Origin: Companilactobacillus mishanensis
GTDB lineage: Bacteria > Bacillota > Bacilli > Lactobacillales > Lactobacillaceae
Direction of reading: 5' to 3'
Assembly (NCBI RefSeq): GCF_003946505.1
Contig: NZ_RHON01000002.1
Span: 186,001-250,000 of the forward strand
Length of the DNA stretch: 64,000 nt
The position numbers and the translations under genes are program-made. The notes beneath the pieces are model-generated. The model was not told where the DNA came from. It searched no databases and worked only from the letters and a program-made list of their open reading frames with translations. Below, in pieces: positions 27,870 to 36,793 of this stretch (position 1 is its first letter; each line of letters opens with the position of its first letter).

Positions 27870-28448
27870 ATGGAGTGGAACTTACCAAATAAGTTAACTA
27901 TGTTTAGAATTATTTTAATTCCAGTATTTATTATTTTATTAGCTTTTGGATGGAGCAATTGGGGCGACTTTTATATTTTAAATGATTTGATTCCGGTCAA
28001 TCATGTTGTTGCAGCAATAGTTTTCATCATTGCATCTTTAACAGATTTAGCTGATGGAAAAATTGCCCGTAAAAATAAAATTGTTACAAATTTCGGAAAA
28101 TTTGCTGATCCACTGGCAGATAAAATGCTAACGATGACAGCATTTGTTTTCCTTGTGGAATTAAAAATGGCACCTGCTTGGGTTATCGCCATTATCGTTT
28201 GCCGTGAGTTAGCTGTAACTGGATTAAGAATGTTAGTTCTTGAAGAGGGTGGCACAGTAATGGCCGCTCAAATGCCAGGAAAGATCAAGACAACAACACA
28301 AATGTTAGCAATTATCTTCCTATTGCTTCACAACGTTATCTTTAACCCATTTCCAATTGGTGAGATTTTCTTATACATCTGCTTATTCTTTACTTTATAT
28401 TCAGGTGTAGATTATTTTATTCAAAGCAAAGATTTATTTAAAAAATAA
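27870..28448 (+). CDS. pgsA: CDP-diacylglycerol-glycerol-3-phosphate 3-phosphatidyltransferase PgsA
   Basis: 192 residues from ATG 27870 (GGAGGGG upstream); the longer frame from 27786 lacks a ribosome site. The CDP-alcohol phosphotransferase motif DLADGKIAR...GKFADPLADK is intact. It makes phosphatidylglycerol phosphate, the entry to PG and cardiolipin. Several membrane helices. cinA follows after 23 bp. Confidence 0.95.
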   Translation: MEWNLPNKLTMFRIILIPVFIILLAFGWSNWGDFYILNDLIPVNHVVAAIVFIIASLTDLADGKIARKNKIVTNFGKFADPLADKMLTMTAFVFLVELKMAPAWVIAIIVCRELAVTGLRMLVLEEGGTVMAAQMPGKIKTTTQMLAIIFLLLHNVIFNPFPIGEIFLYICLFFTLYSGVDYFIQSKDLFKK

Positions 28449-28450
28449 AA

Positions 28451-28457
28451 CGTAATT
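28451..28457 (+). promoter_or_regulatory. CGTAATT element upstream of cinA (candidate competence -10)
   Basis: CGTAATT begins 21 bp before the cinA ATG, in the 23-bp gap after pgsA. It matches the elements before coiA and comFA. Function is inference. Confidence 0.35.
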
Positions 28458-28471
28458 TAGAAGTGAGAACA

Positions 28472-29017
28472 ATGGATAGAGAAAGATTTGAAGATTTTCG
28501 AGAAAAAATTGAAGCTGCCGATTTTGAAGCAGGAATTCCAGCGGAATATCAAACAATACCTCAAGACACTGTGAACATGCTGTTACTGCATAGTAAGACG
28601 ATCACAGCTGCTGAGAGTGTTACTGCGGGCTTATTTCAGTCAACCATTGCTGACGTACCGGGTGCATCCGAAATCTATGAGGGTGGCTATATAACGTACT
28701 CAGATAAGATGAAAGAAAAGCTGTTGCGCATTCCTAACGGTATTATTGATACTCACACTGTTGTTAGTGCGCCTGTTGCTCAGGAGATGGCAGAATCTAC
28801 TGCTAAGTTATTGGACAAAGATATTGGTATGGGCGTTACCGGTGTTGCTGGACCCGAACAGCTAGAAGGTAATCGTGTTGGTACTGTATTTATCGGAGTT
28901 TACGACAAAGATACTGACGTTGTGGAAGTTAAAGAATTCCACTTTGAAGGCAGCCGTAATGCAATTCGTAGAAAAGCTGTCATTTCAGCCTTTGTTCTCG
29001 TTCAAAGAATTGCTTAG
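28472..29017 (+). CDS. cinA: CinA C-terminal-domain protein (nicotinamide-nucleotide amidohydrolase), short form
   Basis: 181 residues from ATG 28472 (AAGTGAG before it; GTG 28463 possible). Only the C-terminal amidohydrolase domain is present: TAAESVTAGLFQSTIADVPGASEIYEGG, VVSAPVAQEMAE, GVTGVAGPE, GTVFIGV. The MoaB-like N-terminal domain of full-length CinA (about 410 residues in most Firmicutes) is absent and replaced by ~37 residues. The enzyme deamidates NMN. The position between pgsA and recA is the classical competence-linked cinA-recA arrangement. Confidence 0.88.
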   Translation: MDRERFEDFREKIEAADFEAGIPAEYQTIPQDTVNMLLLHSKTITAAESVTAGLFQSTIADVPGASEIYEGGYITYSDKMKEKLLRIPNGIIDTHTVVSAPVAQEMAESTAKLLDKDIGMGVTGVAGPEQLEGNRVGTVFIGVYDKDTDVVEVKEFHFEGSRNAIRRKAVISAFVLVQRIA

Positions 29018-29047
29018 AAAAAAAGCGAACAGATGTTTGCTTTTTTC
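29018..29047 (+). terminator. Terminator of cinA overlapping a LexA box
   Basis: Hairpin AGCGAAC-AGAT-GTTTGCT flanked by A and T runs. The same bases form the SOS operator described separately. Confidence 0.7.
29026..29039. promoter_or_regulatory. LexA/DinR SOS box of recA
   Basis: CGAACAGATGTTTG matches the Bacillus DinR box CGAAC-N4-GTTYG in all but the ambiguous last position. It ends 8 bp before the recA -35. Confidence 0.75.
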
Positions 29048-29076
29048 TTGCTTTTTTGGTGATTTACTAATACTAT
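29048..29076 (+). promoter_or_regulatory. recA promoter
   Basis: TTGCTT (29048-29053), 17 bp, TACTAT (29071-29076), directly after the SOS box and ~34 bp before the recA start. Confidence 0.7.
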
Positions 29077-29109
29077 TACTAGTGATGAAAGCATTAGGAG
29101 GAAAACAAT

Positions 29110-30258
29110 TTGGCTAAAGATGAACGACAAAAAGCATTGGATGTTGCCTTAAAGAAAATCGAAAAGGATTTTGGTAAAGGTGCCATCATGCGAATGGGTG
29201 ATGATTTGAACACCCAAATTTCGACTGTATCAACTGGTTCTTTAGCATTAGATAACGCATTAGGTGTCGGTGGATTTCCACGAGGAAGAATCGTTGAGAT
29301 CTATGGACCTGAAAGTTCAGGTAAAACTACTGTTGCGCTACACGCTGTAGCCGAAGTTCAAAAAGAGGGCGGTACAGCAGCATATATTGATGCAGAAAAC
29401 GCAATGGACCCTGCATATGCCACTGCATTAGGCGTTAATATCGATGACTTACTATTATCTCAACCAGATACTGGTGAACAAGGATTGGAAATTGCTGATG
29501 CCTTGGTATCCAGTGGTGCCGTTGATATTGTTGTTGTCGATTCCGTTGCTGCTTTAGTTCCAAGGGCTGAAATCGAAGGGGACATGGGGGATGCTCATGT
29601 TGGATTACAAGCTCGATTGATGTCACAAGCATTACGTAAACTTTCTGGTTCAATAAACAAGACAAAGACTATTGCTTTATTTATTAATCAGATCCGTGAA
29701 AAAGTTGGTATCATGTTCGGTAATCCCGAAACAACACCAGGTGGTCGTGCTCTTAAATTCTATTCAACAATTAGACTTGAAGTACGTCGTGCTGAACAGA
29801 TCAAAGATGGTAGCGACGTTATCGGTAACAGAACTAAAATCAAAGTTGTAAAGAACAAGGTTGCTCCACCATTCAAAGTGGCTCTTGTTGATATTATGTA
29901 TGGTCATGGTATTTCACAGACTGGTGAGTTGGTCGATATGGCTGTTGAGAAGGATATCGTAAACAAAGCTGGTTCATGGTACTCATATGACGATGAAAGA
30001 ATTGGTCAAGGCCGTGAGAATGCCAAACAATTCTTGGTCGATAATCCAGATAAGATGGATGAGATCCGTAAACGTGTTCGTGATGCATACAATATGGATG
30101 GCAACGATGAGTCAGAAGATGGTTCTGATGAAGAATCAAAGACTGATTCAAAAAAAGATGAAACAAAAGATAGTAAAAAGACCACAAAAGCAGAAAAAAA
30201 GGATTCCGCAGAAGAAATTAAATTAGATGTGGAAACTCCTAAATCAGCTGATAAATAA
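29110..30258 (+). CDS. recA: Recombinase RecA
   Basis: 382 residues with a TTG start behind AGGAGG. Walker A is [12 protein letters not shown]-binding loops and the [12 protein letters not shown] motif are intact. It forms filaments on single-stranded DNA for recombination, LexA autocleavage and transformation. The C-terminal tail (last ~50 residues) is a low-complexity D/E/K/S stretch longer than in most bacterial RecA proteins, which end near residue 350. Confidence 0.98.
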   Translation: MAKDERQKALDVALKKIEKDFGKGAIMRMGDDLNTQISTVSTGSLALDNALGVGGFPRGRIVEIYGPESSGKTTVALHAVAEVQKEGGTAAYIDAENAMDPAYATALGVNIDDLLLSQPDTGEQGLEIADALVSSGAVDIVVVDSVAALVPRAEIEGDMGDAHVGLQARLMSQALRKLSGSINKTKTIALFINQIREKVGIMFGNPETTPGGRALKFYSTIRLEVRRAEQIKDGSDVIGNRTKIKVVKNKVAPPFKVALVDIMYGHGISQTGELVDMAVEKDIVNKAGSWYSYDDERIGQGRENAKQFLVDNPDKMDEIRKRVRDAYNMDGNDESEDGSDEESKTDSKKDETKDSKKTTKAEKKDSAEEIKLDVETPKSADK

Positions 30259-30261
30259 AAG

Positions 30262-30288
30262 AAAGAGTCCAATTAGGGCTCTTTTTTT
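30262..30288 (+). terminator. Terminator of recA
   Basis: Hairpin AGAGTCC-AATTA-GGGCTCT followed by T7. Confidence 0.88.
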
Positions 30289-30301
30289 GCTTTTTGTTTG
30301 G

Positions 30302-30329
30302 TTGACAGAAGGAATTTATTCTATAATAT
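30302..30329 (+). promoter_or_regulatory. rny promoter
   Basis: TTGACA (30302-30307) with TAATAT at 16 bp (30324-30329), overlapping TATAAT (30322-30327). Confidence 0.65.
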
Positions 30330-30407
30330 AAAGTTGTATGTAAAAATTTTGTAACATACTAAGATTTTACAAACAAATTAAAAAGTAAAAGAGATGGAGG
30401 TGATGGC

Positions 30408-31973
30408 ATGTTTAATGCTGTCATAACCCTCTTCTTTGCCTTAATAACATTGGTAGTTGGAGCCTTTTTCGGATATGCACTATGTAAAGACTCTTACGAA
30501 AAAAAACTTTCACAAGCTAAACAGACAGCTGAAGATATTGTTGCAGATGCAAAAAAGTCTGCTGAATCCTTAAAGAAAGAGACTTTACTTGAAGCCAAGG
30601 ATGAAGCACATAAATATCGTGAGAAGACAGAAAACGATTTGAATGATCGTCGTAAAGACGTTAAGAAACAAGAAGATCGTATTCTCGAAAGACAAGATAT
30701 TTTGGATAGAAAAGACCAATCGTTGGAAAAACGTGAGGAAAACATCGAAAGAAACGAAAACAATATTTCCGCTAAAGAAAATGAACTTGATGAAAAAGAT
30801 AAACAATTGACCGATACTCTCAATGAACAAAAAGCGGAATTGACGAGAGTAAGCAATTTGACTAGAGACCAAGCACGTAAAATAATTTTGGATGATTTAA
30901 ACAAGAAGCTTACTCATGAAAGAGCTTCAATGATTAACGAAAGTAATGAACAAGCTAAGCAATATGCTGATAAAGAGGCTAAGTCATTGATTGTTGCCGC
31001 TATTCAACGTAGCGCCGCTGACACTGTTTCTGAATCAACAGTCACCACAGTATCATTGCCAAACGAAGATATGAAAGGCCGTATTATTGGTCGTGAGGGA
31101 CGTAACATCAGAACCATCGAGGCTTTAACTGGTATCGATTTGATTATTGATGATACTCCTGAGGCAGTCGCTCTAAGTGGATTTGATCCAATAAGAAGAG
31201 AAATTGCCCGTATGGCACTTGAAAAACTTATCGAAGATGGTCGTATCCATCCAGCACGTATCGAGGAAATGGTCGATAAAGCGCGCAAGGAAATGGATGA
31301 TCGTATTCGTGAGCTTGGTGAACAAACTATTTATAGTCTAGGAATTAGTTCCGTAAATCCAGATTTAATCAAAATTATTGGACGTATGCAATATCGTACT
31401 AGTTATGGTCAAAATGTCTTAAGTCACTCAATCGAAGTAGCTAAGTTATCCGCTGTTATGGCTGGTGAGTTGGGTGAAGATGTTACTTTAGCAAAACGAG
31501 CAGGGTTACTTCACGATATCGGTAAATCTATCGACCGTGAAGTTGACGGATCTCACGTAGAAATAGGTGTAGATATCGCCACGAAGTACAAAGAACCAGA
31601 AGTAGTTATCAATACAATTGCTTCACATCATGGGGACGTTGAACCAACTTCTCTCATTGCAACAATCGTTGCTGCTGCTGATGCAATTTCAGCCGCAAGA
31701 CCTGGCGCAAGATCCGAGTCAATGGAGAACTACATTCATCGTTTGGAGAAACTTGAAGAAATCGCTAATAAGCATGAAGGTGTTGATCACTGTTATGCTA
31801 TTCAAGCTGGTCATGAAATCAGAATCATGGTAAAACCTGAAGAAATTTCTGATGATCAAGCAGCAATTCTTTCAAGAGATGTCAAAAACGAAATTGAAGA
31901 TAACCTCGAATATCCTGGCCACATTAAGGTCACAGTTGTTCGTGAGGTTAGAAAAGTTGAATTAGCAAAATAG
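30408..31973 (+). CDS. rny: Ribonuclease Y
   Basis: 521 residues: N-terminal membrane anchor (about 1-25), a long charged coiled coil (about 30-200), KH domain ([17 protein letters not shown]) and HD domain ([10 protein letters not shown]...HVEIG). It is the main endoribonuclease starting mRNA decay in many Firmicutes and acts at the membrane. GGAGGTG lies before the ATG. It stands as a single gene with its own promoter and terminator. Confidence 0.96.
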   Translation: MFNAVITLFFALITLVVGAFFGYALCKDSYEKKLSQAKQTAEDIVADAKKSAESLKKETLLEAKDEAHKYREKTENDLNDRRKDVKKQEDRILERQDILDRKDQSLEKREENIERNENNISAKENELDEKDKQLTDTLNEQKAELTRVSNLTRDQARKIILDDLNKKLTHERASMINESNEQAKQYADKEAKSLIVAAIQRSAADTVSESTVTTVSLPNEDMKGRIIGREGRNIRTIEALTGIDLIIDDTPEAVALSGFDPIRREIARMALEKLIEDGRIHPARIEEMVDKARKEMDDRIRELGEQTIYSLGISSVNPDLIKIIGRMQYRTSYGQNVLSHSIEVAKLSAVMAGELGEDVTLAKRAGLLHDIGKSIDREVDGSHVEIGVDIATKYKEPEVVINTIASHHGDVEPTSLIATIVAAADAISAARPGARSESMENYIHRLEKLEEIANKHEGVDHCYAIQAGHEIRIMVKPEEISDDQAAILSRDVKNEIEDNLEYPGHIKVTVVREVRKVELAK

Positions 31974-31979
31974 AAAATT

Positions 31980-32008
31980 AGGAATGGTATTTGACCATTC
32001 TTTTTTTT
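31980..32008 (+). terminator. Terminator of rny
   Basis: Hairpin GGAATGGT / ACCATTC with loop ATTTG, then T8. Confidence 0.85.
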
Positions 32009-32091
32009 GTTTAAAATTCTTTTTAGTATTGCCTATCGTTAATGTATAATTAAACTATTATTGGAAAGTGGATCTTGGGGGTATAACAAGT

Positions 32092-33174
32092 ATGTTTAGT
32101 GTGATAGTGAAGTTATTTTTGACAATGATTCTGTCAGCTGTAATAACTCCCTTTGTAATAAAACTTGCATATATTTTGGGTGCGGTCGATAACCCTAATG
32201 CACGTCGAGTAAACAAAAAACCAATGCCAACTATGGGTGGCTTGGCTATTTTTATTGCGTTTACCTTTTCGACTTTTGTTTTATTGAGAAACCAGTTTCC
32301 TTCGCATGAATTGTTCAGTGTTTTCTTAGCTGAAACAATTATCGTGTTAACGGGTATCATTGACGATATTCGAGAATTGTCTCCAAAGGCTAAAATGGCA
32401 GGTATCTTCGTCGCATCATTAGTTATTTATTTCCTTGCTGGAATAAGAATGAACGAAGTTGTCTTACCAATCATTGGTTCCTTCAAACTTGGTTGGTGGA
32501 GTTTCCCAATAACTATAATTTGGATACTTGCCATAACCAATGCCGTTAACTTGATTGATGGGCTTGATGGATTGGCTACTGGAGTTTCGATTATTGGACT
32601 ATTCACGATGGGGATAGTTGGTTACTTCTTCTTGAATATTACTAATGTATATGTTGCAATATGGATTTTCGCTTTAGTTGCCGCATTGGTCGGATTTCTA
32701 CCGCACAACTTCCATCCGGCAAGTATATTCCTTGGTGATACCGGGGCACTGTTCATAGGGTTTATGATTGCTGTGTTCTCGTTGAAAGGTTTGAAAAACG
32801 TAACTTTCATTACAATGTTGATTCCCGTGGTTATCTTGGGTGTTCCAATCACAGATACCGTATACGCGATGTTACGTCGTTTCTTGAATAAGAAGCCAAT
32901 AACGCAGGCAGATAAACACCATTTACATCACCGCTTGATGCAATTAGGATTATCTCACCGTCAAACAGTATTAGTAATTTACGGTTTAGCATTGGTATTT
33001 GCATTTATTTCATTGCTATATCCATTATCAAGCTTCTGGGGCAGCGTGTTGCTAACGATAGCGTTACTACTGGGGCTTGAGATGTTTGTCGAGTCCATTG
33101 GATTAATGGGAGATAATCGACAACCATTATTACATTCAATTCAAAAATTTATTAAACGTTTAGAGAAAAAATAA
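32092..33174 (+). CDS. tagO: Undecaprenyl-phosphate GlcNAc-1-phosphate transferase (TagO/WecA family)
   Basis: 360 residues from ATG 32092, behind GGGGG at a rather long distance; GTG 32068 is the alternative. Polytopic membrane enzyme with DNPNARRVNKKPMPTMGG, the catalytic NLIDGLDGLATG and the HIHH-like loop KHHLHHRLM. It starts wall teichoic acid or other wall polysaccharide synthesis by loading GlcNAc-P on the lipid carrier. A TATAAT at 32045-32050 is a likely -10. Confidence 0.92.
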   Translation: MFSVIVKLFLTMILSAVITPFVIKLAYILGAVDNPNARRVNKKPMPTMGGLAIFIAFTFSTFVLLRNQFPSHELFSVFLAETIIVLTGIIDDIRELSPKAKMAGIFVASLVIYFLAGIRMNEVVLPIIGSFKLGWWSFPITIIWILAITNAVNLIDGLDGLATGVSIIGLFTMGIVGYFFLNITNVYVAIWIFALVAALVGFLPHNFHPASIFLGDTGALFIGFMIAVFSLKGLKNVTFITMLIPVVILGVPITDTVYAMLRRFLNKKPITQADKHHLHHRLMQLGLSHRQTVLVIYGLALVFAFISLLYPLSSFWGSVLLTIALLLGLEMFVESIGLMGDNRQPLLHSIQKFIKRLEKK

Positions 33175-33217
33175 TGAGCTGAGTAAAGTGTTTTTACACT
33201 TACTCAACTCATTTTTA
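33173..33217. terminator. Bidirectional terminator between tagO and yigZ
   Basis: Long hairpin ATGAGCTGAGTAAAGTG / ACACTTACTCAACTCAT with a T5 loop and T5 after it, serving convergent genes. Confidence 0.85.
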
Positions 33218-33853
33218 ATTTGCATTAATAGGAATTTGTTTAAAGGCTTGATCTGTTTTTTTAAATTTTATCTGATTCTGGAATTGATCAGTAATATCTT
33301 GAATGATCACATTTTGAGTTTCCAAATCAAGGAATACATCAACTGTAACGTCAGTAGAAAATTGCTTGTTTTCCAGCAGAATTTTTGAATTGTTGGCGTA
33401 GTTTTCAAATTTATCATAAAGATGATATGGAATGTTTAGATGATAGCCTTGCTGCAAGCGGTTTTCGACTAAACCAATTTCTTTGATTCCTTCAGCAGTT
33501 GTTGAAGAATATGCGCGAATCAGACCACCGGCTCCCAACTTGATACCACCGAAATATCTAGTCACGACTGCAGTAACGTTGGACATTTCTTGTTGTTGTA
33601 GAACATTTAATATCGGTGATCCAGCAGTTCCACTAGGTTCACCGTCATCAGACATCCGCTCGATCAATACGTTTTCTTGAACAATAAAGGCATGACAGTT
33701 GTGAGTTGCGCTGGATTCTTGCTTTTTTATCTTAGCTATAAATTCATTAGCCTCCTGTTCACTGTTAGTTTGTGCCAAATGTACGATGAATTTAGATTTC
33801 TTAATGTCTTTTTCATAAGAATCAGTATGAGCAATCGTTTTAAAATTTTCCAA
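33215..33853 (-). CDS. YigZ/YvyE family protein (IMPACT fold)
   Basis: 212 residues. The IMPACT-family core is clear: SKFIVHLA, HNCHAFIV, SDDGEPSGTAGSPIL, VVTRYFGGIKLGAGGLIRAY, then a small C-terminal DUF1949-like domain. The biochemical role is unknown. Bacillus yvyE also lies next to tagO and the comF operon. Divergent from comFA with ~33 bp between starts. Confidence 0.92.
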   Translation of the reverse strand: MENFKTIAHTDSYEKDIKKSKFIVHLAQTNSEQEANEFIAKIKKQESSATHNCHAFIVQENVLIERMSDDGEPSGTAGSPILNVLQQQEMSNVTAVVTRYFGGIKLGAGGLIRAYSSTTAEGIKEIGLVENRLQQGYHLNIPYHLYDKFENYANNSKILLENKQFSTDVTVDVFLDLETQNVIIQDITDQFQNQIKFKKTDQAFKQIPINAN

Positions 33854-33873
33854 AAAAATATTAGCTCCTTTTG

Positions 33874-33880
33874 CGTAATT
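33874..33880 (+). promoter_or_regulatory. CGTAATT element at comFA (candidate competence -10)
   Basis: CGTAATT begins 13 bp before the comFA ATG. If it is a -10 element the RNA would start at or next to the start codon. No ribosome site is visible before this ATG. Confidence 0.4.
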
Positions 33881-33886
33881 ATAAGT

Positions 33887-35194
33887 ATGGATAAAATTAG
33901 TGAATTAAATGGTGGAAGAATCATTGATACTAGATTACTAACACAAGTACAGTCTAGTCAAATCTTGGAGAATGGTAGTCGTTGTGTACCCGCATTTGTC
34001 GATGACATTTGCCATAGATGTGGGACACGGGTTCAAACGGACATATTCAAGGGGAAGAAAGTTTATTGTCGTGGCTGTCTTAATTTTGGGAAAATATATT
34101 TAGATGATCAATTAATCATAACAAACAATGAAGTGACTTTTGGTCAACAAAGTTTTCCATTGACGTGGCGAGGACAACTCACTGAAATGCAACGAACAAT
34201 CTCAATGAAGCTGATCGAATCATTTTATCAATCTGAAGATCATTTAGTTTGGGCAGTTACTGGAGCCGGAAAAACCGAAATGATTTTTCCACTTATTGCG
34301 GAGGCAATTAAGAATGATAAAAGGATTGCGATTTGTTCACCAAGAATCGATGTCTGTATTGAATTATTCCCACGGATCAAGGCTGCCTTTGAGAATACAA
34401 GTATAGCTTTGTTTCATGGTCGTTCGGACGAAGAATATCATTGTACGCAAATAATGATTGCTACAGTGCATCAGTTGATTAGATTTGAGCAGGCTTTTGA
34501 CGTATTGATAATTGATGAGGTGGACTCATTTCCACTCGCAGGGGACATCATGCTTGAACGGGCAATCGAGAAATCTAAAAAGCCAAACGGAATGAATGTA
34601 TACTTATCCGCCACTCCACCGTTACATTTGTTAAACAGAGTAGATGCAAAAAATCTCAATCTTTCTAAAATGTATCAGCGGTTTCATCAGCATCCGCTAC
34701 CTGAACCTAAAACGCATCTATTATTTAAACCCAGTAACTTTACGAAAATAAATCCGAGATTGAAATTTAGAATTGAACAACTAGTAAAACTGCATGAAAA
34801 ATTTATGTTGTTTTTCCCACGTATCCCAGAAATGTTGGAATTCGAAAGTAATCTTAGAAAATCTTTTCCAGATTTAAAAATGGTTTCAGTTAGTTCTAAG
34901 GATGCTGACAGAATCAATAAAGTAGGGATGTTTAGAAATGATGAAGTACAAGCGATACTGACAACAACAATTTTGGAACGAGGCGTGACCTTCCATCAAA
35001 TCACAGTTATTGTGATCGACGCTGATGCCAAAGAATTTTCGAAAACGGCATTGATCCAAATTGCAGGTCGAGCAGGACGCTCAAAGGATTCACCAGATGA
35101 TGAAGTTCATTTCTATTACAATTATTATTCTCGCCAGATCAAGTTGGCCTGTGATGAAATTAAATCGGTAAATAAGCAGGCTAGAAAGAAGTGA
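33887..35194 (+). CDS. comFA: Competence helicase ComFA
   Basis: 435 residues from ATG 33887; the open frame to 33677 covers the divergent yigZ gene and is not used. A four-cysteine zinc site (CHRC...CRGC) precedes a superfamily 2 helicase with Walker A GAGKTEM, DEVD box (IIDEVDSF), YLSATPP motif III and the GRAGRS motif VI. It is the ATP-driven motor that helps pull transforming DNA into the cytoplasm. No Shine-Dalgarno sequence precedes the ATG. comFC overlaps its end by 4 bp. Confidence 0.93.
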   Translation: MDKISELNGGRIIDTRLLTQVQSSQILENGSRCVPAFVDDICHRCGTRVQTDIFKGKKVYCRGCLNFGKIYLDDQLIITNNEVTFGQQSFPLTWRGQLTEMQRTISMKLIESFYQSEDHLVWAVTGAGKTEMIFPLIAEAIKNDKRIAICSPRIDVCIELFPRIKAAFENTSIALFHGRSDEEYHCTQIMIATVHQLIRFEQAFDVLIIDEVDSFPLAGDIMLERAIEKSKKPNGMNVYLSATPPLHLLNRVDAKNLNLSKMYQRFHQHPLPEPKTHLLFKPSNFTKINPRLKFRIEQLVKLHEKFMLFFPRIPEMLEFESNLRKSFPDLKMVSVSSKDADRINKVGMFRNDEVQAILTTTILERGVTFHQITVIVIDADAKEFSKTALIQIAGRAGRSKDSPDDEVHFYYNYYSRQIKLACDEIKSVNKQARKK

Positions 35195-35871
35195 TTTGCT
35201 TAAATTGTGGGCAGCAGATCACTAGAAACCTATCAGTGTCTGAAATATTAACTTTTTCTCAAATATCTGATCGTTCAATTTGCGATTTTTGTAATCGACA
35301 GTTAGTCAAACTTTCGGAATTCGAGGTTTGTTCGCGATGCAGTAAAATCACAACTCTAAAAATATGTAATGATTGCACTGATTGGGAGGAAAATCATAAA
35401 ATTATTAATCAACATTTTGCGATTTATGGGTATAATCAGTTTATGCATGATTATTTTAAAAAATATAAGCGATATGGTGACGTTTTAATGGCAGATTTAT
35501 TTTCACATGAGATCAGACATTGGGCGTTGCGACACAAATTTGATTTGGTAACTTATATTCCAAGCAGTCCAAGTCATTTTGATGATCGTGGATTCGACCC
35601 TGTATATGAATTGTATCAAGATATTTTTTCATTAGAGTCAGTTTTCCTGAAGCAAGATGCTGACAGACCTCAAGCACAAAAGAATAAGCTGGAGCGTTTG
35701 AATACACCACAAACTTTTCAATTAAAAGTTGATTTTCGGAAAAAGGACAAAAACATGAAAATGTTGATTTTGGATGATATATACACGACAGGCCGGACTT
35801 TACTGCATGCCAGAGCTGTTTTGGAAATGGCTGGTTTTCAAAATATTTATACTTTTTCATTATCTCGCTAG
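35191..35871 (+). CDS. comFC: ComFC phosphoribosyltransferase-like competence protein
   Basis: 226 residues starting at GTG inside the comFA stop. Two pairs of CxxC form an N-terminal zinc site, and the phosphoribosyltransferase motif LILDDIYTTGRT is near the C-terminus. ComFC works with ComFA in DNA uptake, possibly by binding single-stranded DNA. The gene is intact, so the operon is likely functional. Confidence 0.92.
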   Translation: MICLNCGQQITRNLSVSEILTFSQISDRSICDFCNRQLVKLSEFEVCSRCSKITTLKICNDCTDWEENHKIINQHFAIYGYNQFMHDYFKKYKRYGDVLMADLFSHEIRHWALRHKFDLVTYIPSSPSHFDDRGFDPVYELYQDIFSLESVFLKQDADRPQAQKNKLERLNTPQTFQLKVDFRKKDKNMKMLILDDIYTTGRTLLHARAVLEMAGFQNIYTFSLSR

Positions 35872-35966
35872 TGAAACCGTTGCCAGTTTGCTCATACAAT
35901 TATATAATCAATGTGAGGAGTGATCTTAGCTCTAAAGATTCCTTATCACCGGAAGGAGAGGTTTTT

Positions 35967-36515
35967 ATGTTAACAATTAATGTACGTGGCGAAAATATTG
36001 AAGTAACACCCGCAATCCGTGATTACGTTGAAAAGAAAGTTTCTAAAATGGAAAAATATTTCAGCGAAGATAGTAATCCTATTGCCCATGTCAACTTGAA
36101 GATTTACCCATCAAAAGGAACAAAGGTTGAGGTTACCATACCACTTCCATATATTACTTTGAGAGCTGAAGAAATGAACGACGATATGTATGCAGGTATC
36201 GATCTAGTAATTGACAAGCTTGAGAGACAAATCAAGAAATTCAAGACAAAGGTTAACCGTAAAGACCGTGAAAAACCAGGCATCAAGGACATTCCATTGG
36301 ATGATGTATCACCTGAGGATGCCAAAGAAGACGAGTCACAAATCGTTAGAACAAAACGTCTTTCATTGAAACCTATGGATGCAGAAGAAGCTGTACTTCA
36401 AATGGAAATGTTAGGCCACGAATTCTTCATTTTTGAAGATTCAGAAACTAACGGTGCAAGCATTGTTTACAAACGTAACGATGGTAAATATGGCTTGATC
36501 GAAACAAACGAATAA
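35967..36515 (+). CDS. hpf: Ribosome hibernation promoting factor, long form
   Basis: 182 residues from ATG 35967 (GGAAGGAGAGG before it). The N-terminal ribosome-binding domain (about 1-100) carries the basic helix patch (KKFKTKVNRKDREK), and the C-terminal ~60-residue dimerisation domain (RTKRLSLKPMDAEEAVLQMEMLGHEFFIFED) identifies the long form that drives 100S dimers in stationary phase. It stands between comFC and secA as in Bacillus. Confidence 0.96.
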   Translation: MLTINVRGENIEVTPAIRDYVEKKVSKMEKYFSEDSNPIAHVNLKIYPSKGTKVEVTIPLPYITLRAEEMNDDMYAGIDLVIDKLERQIKKFKTKVNRKDREKPGIKDIPLDDVSPEDAKEDESQIVRTKRLSLKPMDAEEAVLQMEMLGHEFFIFEDSETNGASIVYKRNDGKYGLIETNE

Positions 36516-36522
36516 AACTTGG

Positions 36523-36548
36523 GGTCTGGAGGAATCCAGACCTTTTTT
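36523..36548 (+). terminator. Terminator of hpf
   Basis: Perfect hairpin GGTCTGGA-GGAA-TCCAGACC followed by T6. Confidence 0.92.
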
Positions 36549-36600
36549 GATGCTCACAAATTATGTAAATAAAACTTAATATGTGTTTTAACTCCAGTAT

Positions 36601-36628
36601 TACGCCAATCATAGATGGGCGTTTTTTT
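36601..36628 (+). terminator. Second hairpin terminator between hpf and secA
   Basis: Hairpin ACGCCAATC-ATA-GATGGGCGT with one mismatch followed by T7, 53 bp after the first terminator. The ~50 bp between them contain only a weak promoter candidate (TTGATG-N17-TAAAAC). Confidence 0.7.
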
Positions 36629-36725
36629 AGTTATCCTTAACTTATGCAAAATAGTCCACATGCTTAAAAATAAGGTGTAGAATAAAAACTCTGGAAGTGT
36701 ACTTTCCGTTTATCACAAGATTAAG

Positions 36726-36754
36726 TTTAAAAGTACATTAAATAATGATAGAAT
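36726..36754 (+). promoter_or_regulatory. secA promoter
   Basis: TTTAAA (36726-36731), 17 bp, TAGAAT (36749-36754), about 40 bp before the secA start. The rest of the 278-bp gap holds the two terminators and AT-rich sequence without other clear features. Confidence 0.65.
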
Positions 36755-36793
36755 AGTAGATATGTTTATAACGTTTAGGAGAGATATACAAAT

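Noticed and set aside
30494..30904. 136-aa minus-strand ORF opposite rny
   Set aside because: It mirrors the coiled-coil codons of RNase Y, has no ribosome site and no recognisable product.
33677..33886. 70-residue N-terminal extension of comFA
   Set aside because: It lies over the divergent yigZ gene, lacks a ribosome site and does not look like ComFA; ATG 33887 begins the family-like sequence.
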